Made by a program: the position numbers and the translations under genes. Of a stretch of DNA of 58,915 bases, positions 18,123 to 26,831 are shown piece after piece. Position 1 is the first letter of the stretch. Every line of letters starts with the position of its first letter. The notes beneath the pieces were generated by a model. The model made no database searches and was not told where the DNA came from. It was given only the letters and a program-made list of their open reading frames with translations. The DNA comes from Knoellia locipacati (GTDB lineage Bacteria; Actinomycetota; Actinomycetes; Actinomycetales; Dermatophilaceae), in NCBI RefSeq assembly GCF_007992835.1, contig NZ_BKBA01000015.1, forward strand, positions 1-58,915. The letters are read 5' to 3'.

Positions 18123-19433
18123 TCAGACGTAGGTCGTCGGGATTGCCGGCTCGCCGCGACTCAGCTGGTGCGCCGACCGGGGGAGCTCGGCCATCGACGC
18201 CTCGTGCCGGTCACGGGCCCCCTCGAGGGTGGCGCACTCGCCGCCGACGAGCTCGCCGCCGAGCACGTAGTCGACGAGCAGCGGGCGGTCGTCGCCGTCG
18301 TCGACGGGCGGCTCGCCGATCCCGATGACCTCGGCCTCGGCCGTGCCGCGCTCGTTGCGGCGGCGCAGCGCGAACTTGCGGCCGCCGACCGACGTCTTGT
18401 CCTTGCTCGCCTTGGCGACGCCGACCATCTCGCCGGAGTCGTCGGTGCGCGCGACGAGCTTGTAGACCATGCCGGCGGTCGGCGCCCCGGACCCGGTGAC
18501 GAGCTGCGTCCCCACGCCGTAGGCGTCGACCGGACCGGCAGCGAGGCCCGCGATCGCGAACTCGTCGAGGTCGGACGTCACGACGATCCGCGTGCTCGTC
18601 GCGCCGAGCGAGTCGAGCTGCTCACGCACCTCACGCGCCTGGACGAGCAGGTCGCCACTGTCGAGCCGCACCGCACCGAGCTCCGGCCCGGCGACCTCCA
18701 CGGCGATCTCGACGGCACGCTGCACGTCGTAGGTGTCGACGAGCAACGTCGTCCCCACGCCCAGGGCCTCGACCTGCGCGGCGAACGCCTCGCGCTCGTC
18801 GTCGTGCAGCAGCGTGAAGGCGTGCGCAGCGGTGCCGGCGGTGGGCACGTCCCAGCGGCGTCCCGCCTCGAGGTTCGAGGTCGTCGCAAAACCTGCGATG
18901 TATGCCGCCCGCGCGGCCGCGACCGCGGCCTCCTCGTGGGTGCGGCGCGAGCCCATCTCGATGCACGGGCGGGTGCCGGCGGCGCCCGTCATGCGCGACG
19001 CCGCGCTCGCGATCGCGCTGTCGTGGTTGAGGATCGAGAGCACGAGCGTCTCGAGCACGACACCGTGCGCGAAGTCCGACTCGACGACGAGCACCGGTGA
19101 GCCGGGGAAGTAGGCCTCGCCCTCGGCATACCCGCGGATGTCGCCCCGGAAGCGGTAGTCGGCGAGGAAGGCCAGCGTCTCGTCGTCGACGACCCGGCGC
19201 TCGCGCAGCGCGGCGATCTCGGCGTCGCCGAAGCGGAAGCGCTCGATGGCCTCGAGCAGGCGACCGGTGCCGGCGACCACACCGTAGCGCCGTCCGTCGG
19301 GCAGACGCCGGGCGAACGTCTCGAAGACGCACTGCCGGGACGCCGCACCCGAGCGCAGGGCGGCCTGCACCATGGTCAGCTCGTAGTGGTCGGTGAGGAG
19401 CGCGGCGCAGGGAGCGGGGGAGGAGGGGCTCAC
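18123..19433 (-). CDS. pncB: Nicotinate phosphoribosyltransferase
   Basis: A 436-residue enzyme that makes nicotinate mononucleotide from nicotinate and PRPP in NAD salvage. Family motifs: LLTDHYELTMVQAAL at the start, VFETFARRLPDGRRYGV, EMGSRRTHEEAA, TSNLEAGRRWDVP, TLLVDTYD, GAVRLDSGDLL, VTSDLDEF and DAYGVGTQLVTG. GTG 19433 is chosen because a TAGGGT -10 ends seven bases upstream; a GTG at 19442 would overlap that element. It is divergent from clpS with only 24 bases between start codons. Confidence 0.95.
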   Translation of the reverse strand: MSPSSPAPCAALLTDHYELTMVQAALRSGAASRQCVFETFARRLPDGRRYGVVAGTGRLLEAIERFRFGDAEIAALRERRVVDDETLAFLADYRFRGDIRGYAEGEAYFPGSPVLVVESDFAHGVVLETLVLSILNHDSAIASAASRMTGAAGTRPCIEMGSRRTHEEAAVAAARAAYIAGFATTSNLEAGRRWDVPTAGTAAHAFTLLHDDEREAFAAQVEALGVGTTLLVDTYDVQRAVEIAVEVAGPELGAVRLDSGDLLVQAREVREQLDSLGATSTRIVVTSDLDEFAIAGLAAGPVDAYGVGTQLVTGSGAPTAGMVYKLVARTDDSGEMVGVAKASKDKTSVGGRKFALRRRNERGTAEAEVIGIGEPPVDDGDDRPLLVDYVLGGELVGGECATLEGARDRHEASMAELPRSAHQLSRGEPAIPTTYV

Positions 19434-19440
19434 CCACGGC

Positions 19441-19450
19441 ACCCTATTGT
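19441..19450. promoter_or_regulatory. Overlapping divergent -10 elements of pncB and clpS
   Basis: On the minus strand TAGGGT (complement of 19441-19446) lies seven bases before the pncB GTG. On the plus strand TATTGT (19445-19450) lies seven bases before the clpS GTG. The two elements share bases 19445-19446, so only one polymerase can open the site at a time. Confidence 0.6.
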
Positions 19451-19457
19451 GGGAGCC

Positions 19458-19748
19458 GTGTCCATCGCGCCCGTGCAGGAGGAGATCACCTCCTCCGACT
19501 CGCTCACCGAGCCCGACATCCCGTGGATCACGCTCGTGTGGAACGACCCGGTCAACCTCATGTCGTACGTCACCTGGGTCTTCCAGACCTACTTCGGCTA
19601 CGACCGCGCCAAGTCCGAGAAGCTCATGATGGACGTGCACACCAAGGGTCGTGCCGTCGTCTCCCACGGGCCGCGCGAGAAGATGGAGATCGACACCGAG
19701 GCGCTGCAGGGGTACGGGTTGTGGGCCACGTTCCAGAAGGACGACTGA
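19458..19748 (+). CDS. clpS: ATP-dependent Clp protease adaptor ClpS
   Basis: A 96-residue adaptor that delivers N-degron substrates to the ClpAP/ClpCP protease. The core signature is present: WITLVWNDPVNLMSYVTWVFQTYFGY, then KSEKLMMDVHTKGRAVV. The Asn-Asp and Met/Val pocket residues that bind N-terminal residues are in place. GTG 19458 is selected by the -10 spacing. It is coupled to the next gene, DUF2017, by a one-base overlap (TGATG), a very common actinobacterial pairing. Confidence 0.96.
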   Translation: MSIAPVQEEITSSDSLTEPDIPWITLVWNDPVNLMSYVTWVFQTYFGYDRAKSEKLMMDVHTKGRAVVSHGPREKMEIDTEALQGYGLWATFQKDD

Positions 19749-20452
19749 TGGCACGCGCGTTCGCCCGGAAGAAGAAGGGCCGCGAGGTCCGCTACACGGC
19801 CAAGCTCGACGCGGTCGAGCGCGCCGTCGTCGCCGGGCTCATGGAGCAGGTCCACGACCTCGTCGCCCCGGAGCCCGAGGCGGTGGTCCCCGGTGGTCCC
19901 GGTGCTCCCGGTGCCGCGACCGCCGGCGCACCCCACGACGACTTCGACGCGATCGTCTCGGGTCTGGGTGGGCTCGGCATGGGTGTCTCCGTCTCGGCCG
20001 AGGACCAGGTGCCCGACGACCGTCCCGTCCCCGCGGACGCGCGCTCCTTCGGGGACCGTGACCCGGCGCTGGAGCGGCTGCTCCCGGCGGGCAACCGCGC
20101 CGACGACCAGGCCTCGGCGGAGTTCCGCCGGCTCACCGAGCACGGCCTGCGCACCCGCAAGGCCCGCCACCTCACCTCCGCCATCGCCGCGCTCCGGGCG
20201 CCCGGATCCGGCGTCGAGCTCGACGAGCGCACGGCCGTCGACATGGTCGTCGCGCTCACCGACGTCCGGCTCGTGCTCGGCGAGCGGCTCGGGCTGCGCG
20301 AGGACGCCGACGTCGACCGGCTCGAGGAGGAGCTCGCCGACATGGACGAGGACGACCCCCGCCTGCACGCCATGTCGGTCTACGACTTCCTCACGTGGCT
20401 GCAGGAGACGCTCGCCACGGCGATGCTCCCGGGTGACACCACCACCGCATAA
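19748..20452 (+). CDS. DUF2017 family protein
   Basis: A 234-residue protein of DUF2017, found almost always beside clpS in actinomycetes. It starts with a basic patch (RAFARKKKGREV), then LDAVERAVVAGLMEQV. After a disordered Pro/Gly region come helices with AVDMVVALTDVRLVLGERLGL and SVYDFLTWLQETLA. The function is unknown, though the neighbourhood suggests a link to N-degron proteolysis. Its TAA stop supplies the TA of the murI -10 element. Confidence 0.9.
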   Translation: MARAFARKKKGREVRYTAKLDAVERAVVAGLMEQVHDLVAPEPEAVVPGGPGAPGAATAGAPHDDFDAIVSGLGGLGMGVSVSAEDQVPDDRPVPADARSFGDRDPALERLLPAGNRADDQASAEFRRLTEHGLRTRKARHLTSAIAALRAPGSGVELDERTAVDMVVALTDVRLVLGERLGLREDADVDRLEEELADMDEDDPRLHAMSVYDFLTWLQETLATAMLPGDTTTA

Positions 20453-20455
20453 CCT
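20450..20455 (+). promoter_or_regulatory. Leaderless -10 element for murI, built on a stop codon
   Basis: TAACCT starts with the TAA stop of the DUF2017 gene and ends six bases before GTG 20462. No Shine-Dalgarno is visible, so murI is probably transcribed without a leader. Confidence 0.55.
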
Positions 20456-20461
20456 TGCACG

Positions 20462-21292
20462 GTGGCTGACTCACCCATCGGGATCTTCGACTCCGGCTAC
20501 GGCGGCCTCACGGTCGCCCGCGCCGTGATCGACCAGCTCCCGCACGAGTCGGTGGCCTACCTCGGTGACACCGCCCGCACGCCCTACGGCCCGCGGCCGA
20601 TCGCCGAGACGCGCGCCTTTGCCCTCGAGTGCCTCGACCGCCTCGTCGACCACGGCGTCAAGGCCCTCGTCATCGCCTGCAACACCGCCAGCGCCGCCGT
20701 CCTGCACGACGCCCGCGAGCGCTACGACGTGCCGGTCGTCGAGGTCATCCGTCCTGCCGTCCGACGGGCCGTGGGCGCGACGCGTACCGGCCGGATCGGT
20801 GTCATCTCCACGGTGGGCACGCACCAGTCGCGTGCCTACCTCGACGCGTTCGCCGCGGCGCCCCATCTCACGGTGACGAGCGGCGCGGCGCCACGCTTCG
20901 TCGACTTCGTCGAGTCGGGCGTGACGAGCGGCGAAGAGCTGCGGGAGGTCGCCCGTGACTATCTCGCACCGTTCCAGGACCGGGACGTCGACACCCTCAT
21001 CCTCGGGTGCACGCACTACCCGTTGCTCGCCGGCGTCATCTCCTACGTCATGGGTCCCGACGTCACCCTCGTCTCCTCGGCCGAGGAGACGGCCAAGGAG
21101 CTCTACCGCGTGCTCGCCGACCTCGACCAGCTGCGGCGCGACGACGCGCCACCGCCCCAGCACGGCTTCACGACGACGGGTGACCCGGAGGTGTTCCGAC
21201 GCCTGGCCCTGCGCTTCCTCGGTCTCGGCTCCGACGTCGGGCACGTGTTCACCTCGCCCGTCACGCTCCCGTCCAGCGGGGTGGTCGCGTGA
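20462..21292 (+). CDS. murI: Glutamate racemase
   Basis: A 276-residue cofactor-independent racemase giving D-glutamate for peptidoglycan. Catalytic Cys73 is in IACNTASA and Cys183 in LGCTHYPLL; Asp10 is in [18 protein letters not shown] is also present. Length is normal. It begins a four-gene run, murI, MBL hydrolase, rph and rdgB, in which the neighbours overlap or nearly touch. Confidence 0.97.
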   Translation: MADSPIGIFDSGYGGLTVARAVIDQLPHESVAYLGDTARTPYGPRPIAETRAFALECLDRLVDHGVKALVIACNTASAAVLHDARERYDVPVVEVIRPAVRRAVGATRTGRIGVISTVGTHQSRAYLDAFAAAPHLTVTSGAAPRFVDFVESGVTSGEELREVARDYLAPFQDRDVDTLILGCTHYPLLAGVISYVMGPDVTLVSSAEETAKELYRVLADLDQLRRDDAPPPQHGFTTTGDPEVFRRLALRFLGLGSDVGHVFTSPVTLPSSGVVA

Positions 21293-22080
21293 GGGTGCGC
21301 GTCATCGGGTGCAGCGGGTCGTTCGCCGGACCCTCCTCACCGGCGTCGAGCTATCTCGTGACGGCCGAGGCCGACGGGCGCGCCTGGAACGTCGTGCTCG
21401 ACCTCGGGTCCGGTGCGCTCGGACCCCTGCAGCGCCACGTCGCCCCCGCCGACCTCGACGCGGTCTTCCTCACCCACCTGCACCCCGACCACTGCGCCGA
21501 CCTCTGCGGCCTCTACGTCGCCCACACCTACGCCCCCGACGGCCCGCCCCAGCGACGCCTGCCCGTCTGGGGCCCGCGCGACACCGCGTCCCGCGTCTCG
21601 CTCATGTACCACGGGCTCGAGGACGGCGGCATGGACAAGGTCTTCTCGTTCGGCCGGCTCGAGGACCGCGTCCCGATCGCGGTCGGGCCCCTGACGATCA
21701 CGCCGTATGCCGTGAACCACCCGGTCGAGGCCTACGGCTTCCGGGTCGAGGCCGACGGCGCCGTCCTCGCCTACACGGGTGACACCGACTCGTGCGACAG
21801 CCTGGGGCCGCTCATGGCCGTTGCCGACCTCGTGCTCGCCGACTCGGCCTTCGTCGACGGTCGCGACGACGTCCGCGGCATCCACCTCAGCGCCAGCCGG
21901 GCGGCTCGGGCTGCGGCCGGTGCCGGGGGAGTGCAGCGACTCGTCCTCACCCACATGCCGGCGTGGAACGACGCGGAGGAGTGCCGCGCGCAGGCCGAGC
22001 CGCACTGGCCCGGTGTCGAGGTGGCCGAGCCAGAGGCGGTCTACGACCTCGGCTCACCGGTGGGGCGTGGTGCCGTCTAG
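21289..22080 (+). CDS. MBL-fold metallo-hydrolase
   Basis: A 263-residue metallo-beta-lactamase-fold enzyme. The metal motif [10 protein letters not shown] (residues ~61-70) is followed by [22 protein letters not shown] and LTHMPAWND. The pattern resembles the RNase Z/ElaC and phosphodiesterase group, but the enzyme is shorter than tRNase Z. It overlaps the murI stop by GTGA and stands before the tRNA-processing gene rph, so a role in RNA 3'-end or cyclic-nucleotide metabolism is possible, though unproven. Confidence 0.9.
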   Translation: MRVRVIGCSGSFAGPSSPASSYLVTAEADGRAWNVVLDLGSGALGPLQRHVAPADLDAVFLTHLHPDHCADLCGLYVAHTYAPDGPPQRRLPVWGPRDTASRVSLMYHGLEDGGMDKVFSFGRLEDRVPIAVGPLTITPYAVNHPVEAYGFRVEADGAVLAYTGDTDSCDSLGPLMAVADLVLADSAFVDGRDDVRGIHLSASRAARAAAGAGGVQRLVLTHMPAWNDAEECRAQAEPHWPGVEVAEPEAVYDLGSPVGRGAV

Positions 22081-22083
22081 CCT
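22078..22083 (+). promoter_or_regulatory. Leaderless -10 element for rph, built on a stop codon
   Basis: TAGCCT begins with the TAG stop of the MBL-fold gene and ends seven bases before GTG 22091. This gives rph its own promoter within the operon. Confidence 0.5.
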
Positions 22084-22090
22084 GCTCGGT

Positions 22091-22852
22091 GTGACTTCAT
22101 CGACGCGACACGACGGCCGCAGCCCCGAGGACCTCCGAGAGGTCCGCATCACCCGCAACTGGCTCGACCACGCCGAGGGCAGCGTCCTCGTCGAGTTCGG
22201 CAAGACCCGAGTGCTGGTCGCCGCCACCTTCACCGAAGGCGTCCCGCGCTGGCTCAAGGGCAAGGGCACCGGCTGGGTCACCTCCGAGTACGAGATGCTG
22301 CCGCGCTCGACCAACACCCGCTCCGACCGCGAGTCCCGCAAGGGCAAGGTCGGCGGCCGCACCCACGAGATCTCGCGGCTCATCGGGCGTGCGCTGCGCG
22401 CCGTCATCGACACCAAGGCCTTGGGCGAGAACACCATCGTCGTCGACTGCGACGTCCTCCAGGCCGACGGCGGCACCCGCACCGCGTCGATCACCGGCGC
22501 CTACGTCGCGCTCGTCGACGCCATCGAGGACGCCCGCGCCAAGGGGCTCATCGCCAAGAACGCCTCGCCCCTCGTCGACTCCATCGCCGCGGTGAGCGTG
22601 GGCGTCGTCGCCGGTCAGCCGGTGCTCGACCTCGACTACCCCGAGGACTCGACGGCCGACACCGACATGAACGTCGTCATGACCGGCTCGGGCCGCTACG
22701 TCGAGGTGCAGGGCACCGCCGAGGGCGCCGACGCCGCCTTCGACCGTGACCGCCTGAACGCCCTGCTCGACCTCGCCGCCCTCGGGTGTGCGGCGCTCAC
22801 CGAGGCGCAGCAGCAGGCGCTCGCGACGACGCCGAGGGAGCGCCTGCGGTGA
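22091..22852 (+). CDS. rph: Ribonuclease PH
   Basis: A 253-residue phosphorolytic exoribonuclease that trims tRNA 3' ends. Motifs: [58 protein letters not shown] (the RNA and phosphate contact region), [23 protein letters not shown] and [20 protein letters not shown]. Length is standard. It overlaps rdgB by four bases (GTGA), the usual actinobacterial rph-rdgB pair. Confidence 0.97.
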   Translation: MTSSTRHDGRSPEDLREVRITRNWLDHAEGSVLVEFGKTRVLVAATFTEGVPRWLKGKGTGWVTSEYEMLPRSTNTRSDRESRKGKVGGRTHEISRLIGRALRAVIDTKALGENTIVVDCDVLQADGGTRTASITGAYVALVDAIEDARAKGLIAKNASPLVDSIAAVSVGVVAGQPVLDLDYPEDSTADTDMNVVMTGSGRYVEVQGTAEGADAAFDRDRLNALLDLAALGCAALTEAQQQALATTPRERLR

Positions 22853-23490
22853 CCCGCCTCGTCCTCGCCACCCAGAACGAGCACAAGGTCCACGAGCTGC
22901 GCCAGATCCTCGCCGACCTCGCCGACGAGATCGGTCTCGAGGTCGTCGGAGCGTCCGACTTCGCCGACGCCCCCGACGTCGTCGAGAGCGAGGTGACGTT
23001 CGAGGGCAACGCCCGCCTCAAGGCGGTGGCCGTGGCGAAGGCGACCGGCCTGCCCAGCGTCGCCGACGACTCGGGCCTCGCCGTCGACGTCCTCGGTGGC
23101 TCGCCCGGTGTGTTCTCGGCGCGTTGGTCGGGGTCGCACTCCGGATCGGACGCCCCGCGCGCCGTGCGTGACCGCGCCAACCTCGCGCTCCTGCTCGAGC
23201 AGATCGGCGACGTGCCCGACGAGCACCGCTCCGCGTCGTTCGTCTGCGCCGCCGTGCTCGCGATGCCGGACGGCTCGGTCGAGGCCGTCGAGGGCCGCGT
23301 CACCGGCACGATCCGCCGCGACCCGTTGGGCGAGAACGGCTTCGGCTACGACCCGATCTTCGTGCCGGACGGCGACACCCGCTCGCTGGCCGAGTACACC
23401 GACGTCGAGAAGAACGCCATCTCGCACCGGGGCCGGGCCTTCCGGGCCATGGTGCCGATCCTGCGCGAGCGCCTCCGACCCCAGAACTGA
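22849..23490 (+). CDS. rdgB: RdgB/HAM1 family non-canonical purine NTP pyrophosphatase
   Basis: A 213-residue house-cleaning enzyme that hydrolyses dITP, XTP and ITP to monophosphates. Motifs include [16 protein letters not shown] (substrate binding), [22 protein letters not shown], and [13 protein letters not shown], with [11 protein letters not shown] near the end. GTG 22849 overlaps the rph stop codon. A CGGCATAC octamer follows at 23514 before tRNA-Leu. Confidence 0.96.
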   Translation: MTRLVLATQNEHKVHELRQILADLADEIGLEVVGASDFADAPDVVESEVTFEGNARLKAVAVAKATGLPSVADDSGLAVDVLGGSPGVFSARWSGSHSGSDAPRAVRDRANLALLLEQIGDVPDEHRSASFVCAAVLAMPDGSVEAVEGRVTGTIRRDPLGENGFGYDPIFVPDGDTRSLAEYTDVEKNAISHRGRAFRAMVPILRERLRPQN

Positions 23491-23532
23491 GGCGGCGTCG
23501 GGAAGGGAGCGGACGGCATACGCTGTCTGCGC

Positions 23533-23614
23533 GCGCGAGTGGTGGAACAGGTAGACACGCTGGGTTTAGGTCTCAGTGCCTTCGGGTGTGCGGGTTCGAG
23601 TCCCGCCTCGCGCA
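23533..23614 (+). tRNA. tRNA-Leu (anticodon UAG)
   Basis: An 82-base class II tRNA. The acceptor stem GCGCGAG/CTCGCGC, discriminator A, a long variable arm (GTGCCTTCGGGTGT) and GGTTCGAGTCC T-arm are visible. The anticodon stem CTGGG/CTCAG carries the loop TTTAGGT, giving anticodon TAG. CCA is not encoded. Confidence 0.95.
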
Positions 23615-23636
23615 CTGGCTGTCGGTGTCTCGCTGA

Positions 23637-23642
23637 TAGTTT
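23637..23642 (+). promoter_or_regulatory. Candidate -10 element of bcp
   Basis: TAGTTT lies 29 bases before the bcp GTG. Unlike the leaderless genes nearby, bcp has a Shine-Dalgarno (AGGAGA, 23661-23666), consistent with a short leader. Confidence 0.35.
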
Positions 23643-23671
23643 GGCGAGAGCCGACCACCGAGGAGAACCGC

Positions 23672-24148
23672 GTGACCGACCGACTCGCTCCGGGCGACAC
23701 CGCACCGGACTTCACCCTGAGCACCGACACCGGTGAGAGCGTGACGCTCTCGGACCTGCGCGGCGGCAAGGTCATCGTCTACTTCTACCCGGCGGCCATG
23801 ACGCCCGGGTGCACCAAGCAGGCGTGCGACTTCAGCGAGAGCCTCGAGTCGCTCAAGACCGACGGCTACACCGTGCTCGGCATCTCGCCCGACAAGCCCG
23901 AGAAGCTCGCGAAGTTCCGTGACAAGGAGCACCTGTCGCTCACGCTGCTCTCCGACGCCGACAAGGCCGTCATGACGGCGTGGGGCGCCTTCGGCGAGAA
24001 GAAGCTCTATGGCAAGGTCGTGCAGGGCGTGATCCGGTCCACCGTCGTCGTCGACGAGGACGGCAAGGTCGAGCACGCCTTCTACAACGTCAAGGCCACT
24101 GGGCACGTCGCCAAGCTGCGCCGCGACCTCGGACTGAGTGAGGACTGA
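23672..24148 (+). CDS. bcp: Thioredoxin-dependent thiol peroxidase (BCP/PrxQ-type)
   Basis: A 158-residue peroxiredoxin reducing hydroperoxides in the cytosol. The peroxidatic Cys47 and resolving Cys52 are in MTPGCTKQACDF, preceded by VIVYFYPA. GISPDKPEKLAKF and the YGKVVQGVIRSTVVVD segments are typical. GTG 23672 is chosen from AGGAGA six bases upstream and the family start (LAPGDTAPDF). Confidence 0.95.
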   Translation: MTDRLAPGDTAPDFTLSTDTGESVTLSDLRGGKVIVYFYPAAMTPGCTKQACDFSESLESLKTDGYTVLGISPDKPEKLAKFRDKEHLSLTLLSDADKAVMTAWGAFGEKKLYGKVVQGVIRSTVVVDEDGKVEHAFYNVKATGHVAKLRRDLGLSED

Positions 24149-24152
24149 TTCG

Positions 24153-24404
24153 ATGAGCTCCATCTCCGCCCTCGAGGCCGACATCGCCGAGCGCCGCGTG
24201 CGCCTGGCCCGCACCCTCGACGAGATCACCGCCAAGGCCACGCCCTCGGCGATCGCCAAGCGCGAGGTCGACAAGGCCAAGGCCCGCTTCGCGGACGCCA
24301 CGACGACGCCCGAGGGCGACCTCCGCGTGGAGCGCATCGCCGCCGCGGCCGCCGTCGTCGCGGTCGTCGTCGCGTTCAAGCTGCTGCGTCGCCGCCGCCA
24401 CTGA
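24153..24404 (+). CDS. DUF3618 domain-containing protein
   Basis: An 83-residue small membrane protein. The N-terminal amphipathic helix (SALEADIAERRVRLARTLDEI) is the DUF3618 signature, and one membrane helix (AAAAAVVAVVVAFKLL) ends in RRRRH. Such proteins commonly accompany DUF1469/phage-holin-like partners, but none is seen here. Four bases separate it from bcp, so co-transcription is likely. The function is unknown. Confidence 0.85.
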   Translation: MSSISALEADIAERRVRLARTLDEITAKATPSAIAKREVDKAKARFADATTTPEGDLRVERIAAAAAVVAVVVAFKLLRRRRH

Positions 24405-24432
24405 CCGGGCGCTGCTGGCGATGGGTGTTGCG

Positions 24433-25014
24433 TCACCAGCCGGACATCATCGAGCCCCGCTCACCGAACCATGCCCGCTGCCACGTGCGCATCTGATCGA
24501 TCTCCGCGCTCTGGTCGGCGCTGATCCGGCGGGCGAGGTCCGTGACCTCCTGGTGCGTCGCCCCGCGGGTCCTGAGGATCTGCTGGGACATCATCACGGC
24601 CATCATGTGGTGCCGGACCATGTCGTCGAGGAACGCCCGGTCCAGCGCGTCGCCTCCGAGGCCGGTCAGGTCGCGCATCATGGGCCGGTATGCCGTGTCC
24701 TCGCCCGTGTCGGTCCACCAGGTGGCGAGCCAGCCCCGCATCTGGTCGACCTGGGCGCTCTGTGAGCGGACGATGTCCTCGCCGAGCCGGCGCATCTCGG
24801 GTCGCTGCGAACGTGCGAGCTCCTGGGCCGCCCGGATCGCCTCCAGGTGGTGGGGGACCATCTCCGCGAGGTATGACGACTCGGAGAACGTCATCGACAT
24901 CATCGGGTACCCGCTGCGGATCTCCCGGGTGCTCGTCGAGCGCTGCATGACGCAGCCCGACAGGCCACCCACCAGGGCCAGCACGACCAGGAGGACGATC
25001 GGACGGAGCCTCAT
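24433..25014 (-). CDS. DUF305 family lipoprotein
   Basis: A 193-residue lipoprotein. Signal peptide with lipobox LSGC (Cys near residue 21), so it is anchored outside the membrane. The DUF305 domain shows two related helical units, each with MVPHH or MVRHH followed by Met-rich helices (MVPHHLEAIRAAQELA, MVRHHMMAVMMSQQIL), which may bind copper or other metals. ATG 25014 is used because GAGGAGG lies upstream and the signal peptide begins there. DUF305 proteins often lie near copper genes; a CopC-like gene is 290 bases away on the same strand. Confidence 0.88.
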   Translation of the reverse strand: MRLRPIVLLVVLALVGGLSGCVMQRSTSTREIRSGYPMMSMTFSESSYLAEMVPHHLEAIRAAQELARSQRPEMRRLGEDIVRSQSAQVDQMRGWLATWWTDTGEDTAYRPMMRDLTGLGGDALDRAFLDDMVRHHMMAVMMSQQILRTRGATHQEVTDLARRISADQSAEIDQMRTWQRAWFGERGSMMSGW

Positions 25015-25118
25015 CGCGCACCTCCTCGAACCTTGTCCCTCCACCCTGCGCCGTGTCCTGGCAGGAGGTCAGGGCCGATGGTCCCGAGGTCGGTGACGAG
25101 GGTGTCGCAGGAACGGAA

Positions 25119-25150
25119 AGAGCCCCGCACGGAGGACCGTGCGGGGCTCT
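25119..25150 (-). terminator. Terminator of tRNA-Lys
   Basis: A perfect 14-bp stem (25119-25132 with 25137-25150) around a four-base loop. Read on the minus strand it follows tRNA-Lys and ends with TTTCC, a short U-run. Core arms are GAGCCCCGCACGG/CCGTGCGGGGCTC. Confidence 0.85.
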
Positions 25151-25153
25151 GTC

Positions 25154-25229
<76 letters not shown>

Positions 25230-25301
25230 GCGAGGAGAGACATTAGCAGCGGTCAGGCCCGGTTGTGAAATCGGCCCCGGCGGTCCGTGGGGAGCGCGAT
25301 G

Positions 25302-25916
25302 TCACGCCGTGTCGCGGCTCCTCCGCATGGCGACGACGGCTCCTCCGAGGGCGGCGAGGACGCCCGCACCGAGGACGAACCAGACGAAGGACGGCGGACC
25401 GTCCGAGCCCGCCGAGCCGGCGTCACCCGCGACGTCGGTCTGGCTCGGGGAGGGGCTCACCGCAGGCGTGCTCGCGGAGGCGCTCGGCTCGGGCGCGGTC
25501 GCGGACGGGCTCGCGCTGTCGGCCGTGGGGGAGGCCTGCGCGTCGCCCTCGACGGTGAACGTCGTCGAGCCCGAGATCGGGTGGGAGTCGGCGCTGACGA
25601 CGCGGTAGGTGACCTTGTAGGTCCCGGCCGACATCGGTTCGGCGACGGGGGCGGTGACGACGGCGCCCTGGGCTGCCGCATCGTCGCCGGCCACGACCGT
25701 GCCCTCGCCGTCGGTGACCCGGACGCTGACGAACTGCGGGTTCACGTCCTCGTTGAAGGTGAGCACGATCGCGGGCGGGGAGCCCGGCACCGACGCCCCG
25801 TCCTTGGGTGAGATCGAGATGAGTCGTGAGTGCGCGCTCGCGGGCACGACGCCGACGAAGAGGCCGACGACGGCGGTGAGGACGACCAGGGTGAGTCCGC
25901 GAAGTGTGAGGCGCAT
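25302..25916 (-). CDS. CopC-domain protein with C-terminal membrane anchor
   Basis: A 204-residue exported protein. Signal peptide ends at PASA, so the mature chain begins with His (HSRLISISPKDGASV), the residue that binds Cu(II) in CopC. SADSHPISGSTTFTV supplies the second conserved His. A Ser/Pro/Thr-rich stalk (residues ~125-165) leads to a membrane helix (FVWFVLGAGVLAALGGAVVAM) and a basic tail. It thus displays a copper-binding domain on the cell surface. No CopD-like partner is fused or adjacent. It is transcribed from a GACACT element six bases before ATG 25916. Confidence 0.92.
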   Translation of the reverse strand: MRLTLRGLTLVVLTAVVGLFVGVVPASAHSRLISISPKDGASVPGSPPAIVLTFNEDVNPQFVSVRVTDGEGTVVAGDDAAAQGAVVTAPVAEPMSAGTYKVTYRVVSADSHPISGSTTFTVEGDAQASPTADSASPSATAPEPSASASTPAVSPSPSQTDVAGDAGSAGSDGPPSFVWFVLGAGVLAALGGAVVAMRRSRDTA

Positions 25917-25922
25917 GGCCCC

Positions 25923-25928
25923 AGTGTC
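25923..25928 (-). promoter_or_regulatory. Leaderless-type -10 of CopC gene
   Basis: On the minus strand GACACT ends six bases before ATG 25916. The same GACACT/GAGACT/GACAGT type with six-base spacing occurs before the genes at 53140 and 57538. Confidence 0.4.
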
Positions 25929-25948
25929 ACAAACGTGCCTGAGCATGA

Positions 25949-25977
25949 CGAAAGCCCCTGCTCTGCAGGGGCTTTCG
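25949..25977. terminator. Bidirectional hairpin near tRNA-His
   Basis: A 12-bp perfect stem pairs 25949-25960 with 25966-25977 (core AAAGCCCCTG/CAGGGGCTTT) with a five-base loop. It lies directly downstream of tRNA-His on the minus strand and upstream of the CopC gene. Confidence 0.75.
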
Positions 25978-25981
25978 ACCT

Positions 25982-26058
25982 TGGGGTGAGTGACGGGGCT
26001 TGAACCCGCGGCCCCCGCGACCACAACGCGGTGCTCTACCAGCTGAGCTACACCCACC
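25982..26058 (-). tRNA. tRNA-His (anticodon GUG)
   Basis: The minus strand gives acceptor GTGGGTG/CACTCAC, an extra 5' G (G-1) opposite discriminator C73, the hallmark of tRNA-His, and anticodon loop TTGTGGT (GTG). GGTTCAAGCCC forms the T-arm. CCA is encoded. Confidence 0.95.
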
Positions 26059-26106
26059 AAGGTGACTGTCACGGCATACGAACGAGTCCGTCCGTGGCAG
26101 CGCGGA

Positions 26107-26793
26107 CTATCGTACCTGCTCCTCGGGGGTGCTCCCGACCATGCCCGCCACGGCCCCCGAGGCCGGACTCGAGTGGTCGACGACGTGCTCGGCCGCGAGC
26201 GCCCGGAGCTCGTCGGTCGCGCGGCCGGGAGGCTCGACGAAGACGGCGGCGCGGTAGTAGCGGAGCTCGGCGATGGACTCGCGGATGTCGGCGAGCGCGC
26301 GGTGGCCGCCCGACTTCTCGGGAGCGGCGAAGTACGCGCGCGGGTACCAACGCCGCGAGAGCTCCTTGATCGAGGAGACGTCGATGACGCGGTAGTGCAG
26401 GTGCTGCTCGAGCTCGGGCATGTCGCGGGCGAGGAAGCCGCGGTCGGTGCCGACGGTGTTGCCGCCCAGGGGAGCCTTGCGCGGCTCGGGGACCCACTCA
26501 CGGACGTAGTCGAGGACCCGCTGCTGCGCCTCCTCCATCGTCACGCCGCCGGCGAGCTCGTCGATGAGCCCGGACGTCGTGTGCATCTCGCGGACGAAGT
26601 CGCCCATCTGCGCCAGGGCCTCGTCGGTCGGGCGGATGACGACGTCGACGCCGTCGCCGAGGACGTTGAGCTCGTAGTCGGTGACGAGGGCCGCGACCTC
26701 CACGAGGGCGTCGTTCTCGAGGGAGAGCCCGGTCATCTCGCAGTCGATCCAGACGATGCGGTCGGTGAGGGCTCGGTCAGGCGTCGATGACAT
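26107..26793 (-). CDS. orn: Oligoribonuclease
   Basis: A 228-residue DEDDh exonuclease that degrades 2- to 5-mer RNA and pGpG. Active-site residues appear in WIDCEMTGL (Asp, Glu), [14 protein letters not shown], and [14 protein letters not shown] (His, Asp). KELSRRWYP is typical. The C-terminal ~35 residues ([13 protein letters not shown]) are a low-complexity tail. ATG 26793 is fixed by TAGGCT seven bases upstream; an earlier start at 26817 would run over that element. Confidence 0.96.
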   Translation of the reverse strand: MSSTPDRALTDRIVWIDCEMTGLSLENDALVEVAALVTDYELNVLGDGVDVVIRPTDEALAQMGDFVREMHTTSGLIDELAGGVTMEEAQQRVLDYVREWVPEPRKAPLGGNTVGTDRGFLARDMPELEQHLHYRVIDVSSIKELSRRWYPRAYFAAPEKSGGHRALADIRESIAELRYYRAAVFVEPPGRATDELRALAAEHVVDHSSPASGAVAGMVGSTPEEQVR

Positions 26794-26800
26794 GGGTCCC

Positions 26801-26806
26801 AGCCTA
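26801..26806 (-). promoter_or_regulatory. Leaderless -10 element for orn
   Basis: TAGGCT on the minus strand (complement of 26801-26806) ends seven bases before ATG 26793. It stands back to back with the prsW element at 26818-26823. Confidence 0.55.
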
Positions 26807-26817
26807 GGTCGAAGCAC

Positions 26818-26823
26818 TAGGCT
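26818..26823 (+). promoter_or_regulatory. Leaderless -10 element for prsW-like gene
   Basis: TAGGCT ends eight bases before ATG 26832, with no Shine-Dalgarno. Only 38 bases separate the divergent orn and prsW-like start codons. Confidence 0.55.
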
Positions 26824-26831
26824 CGTCGTCC

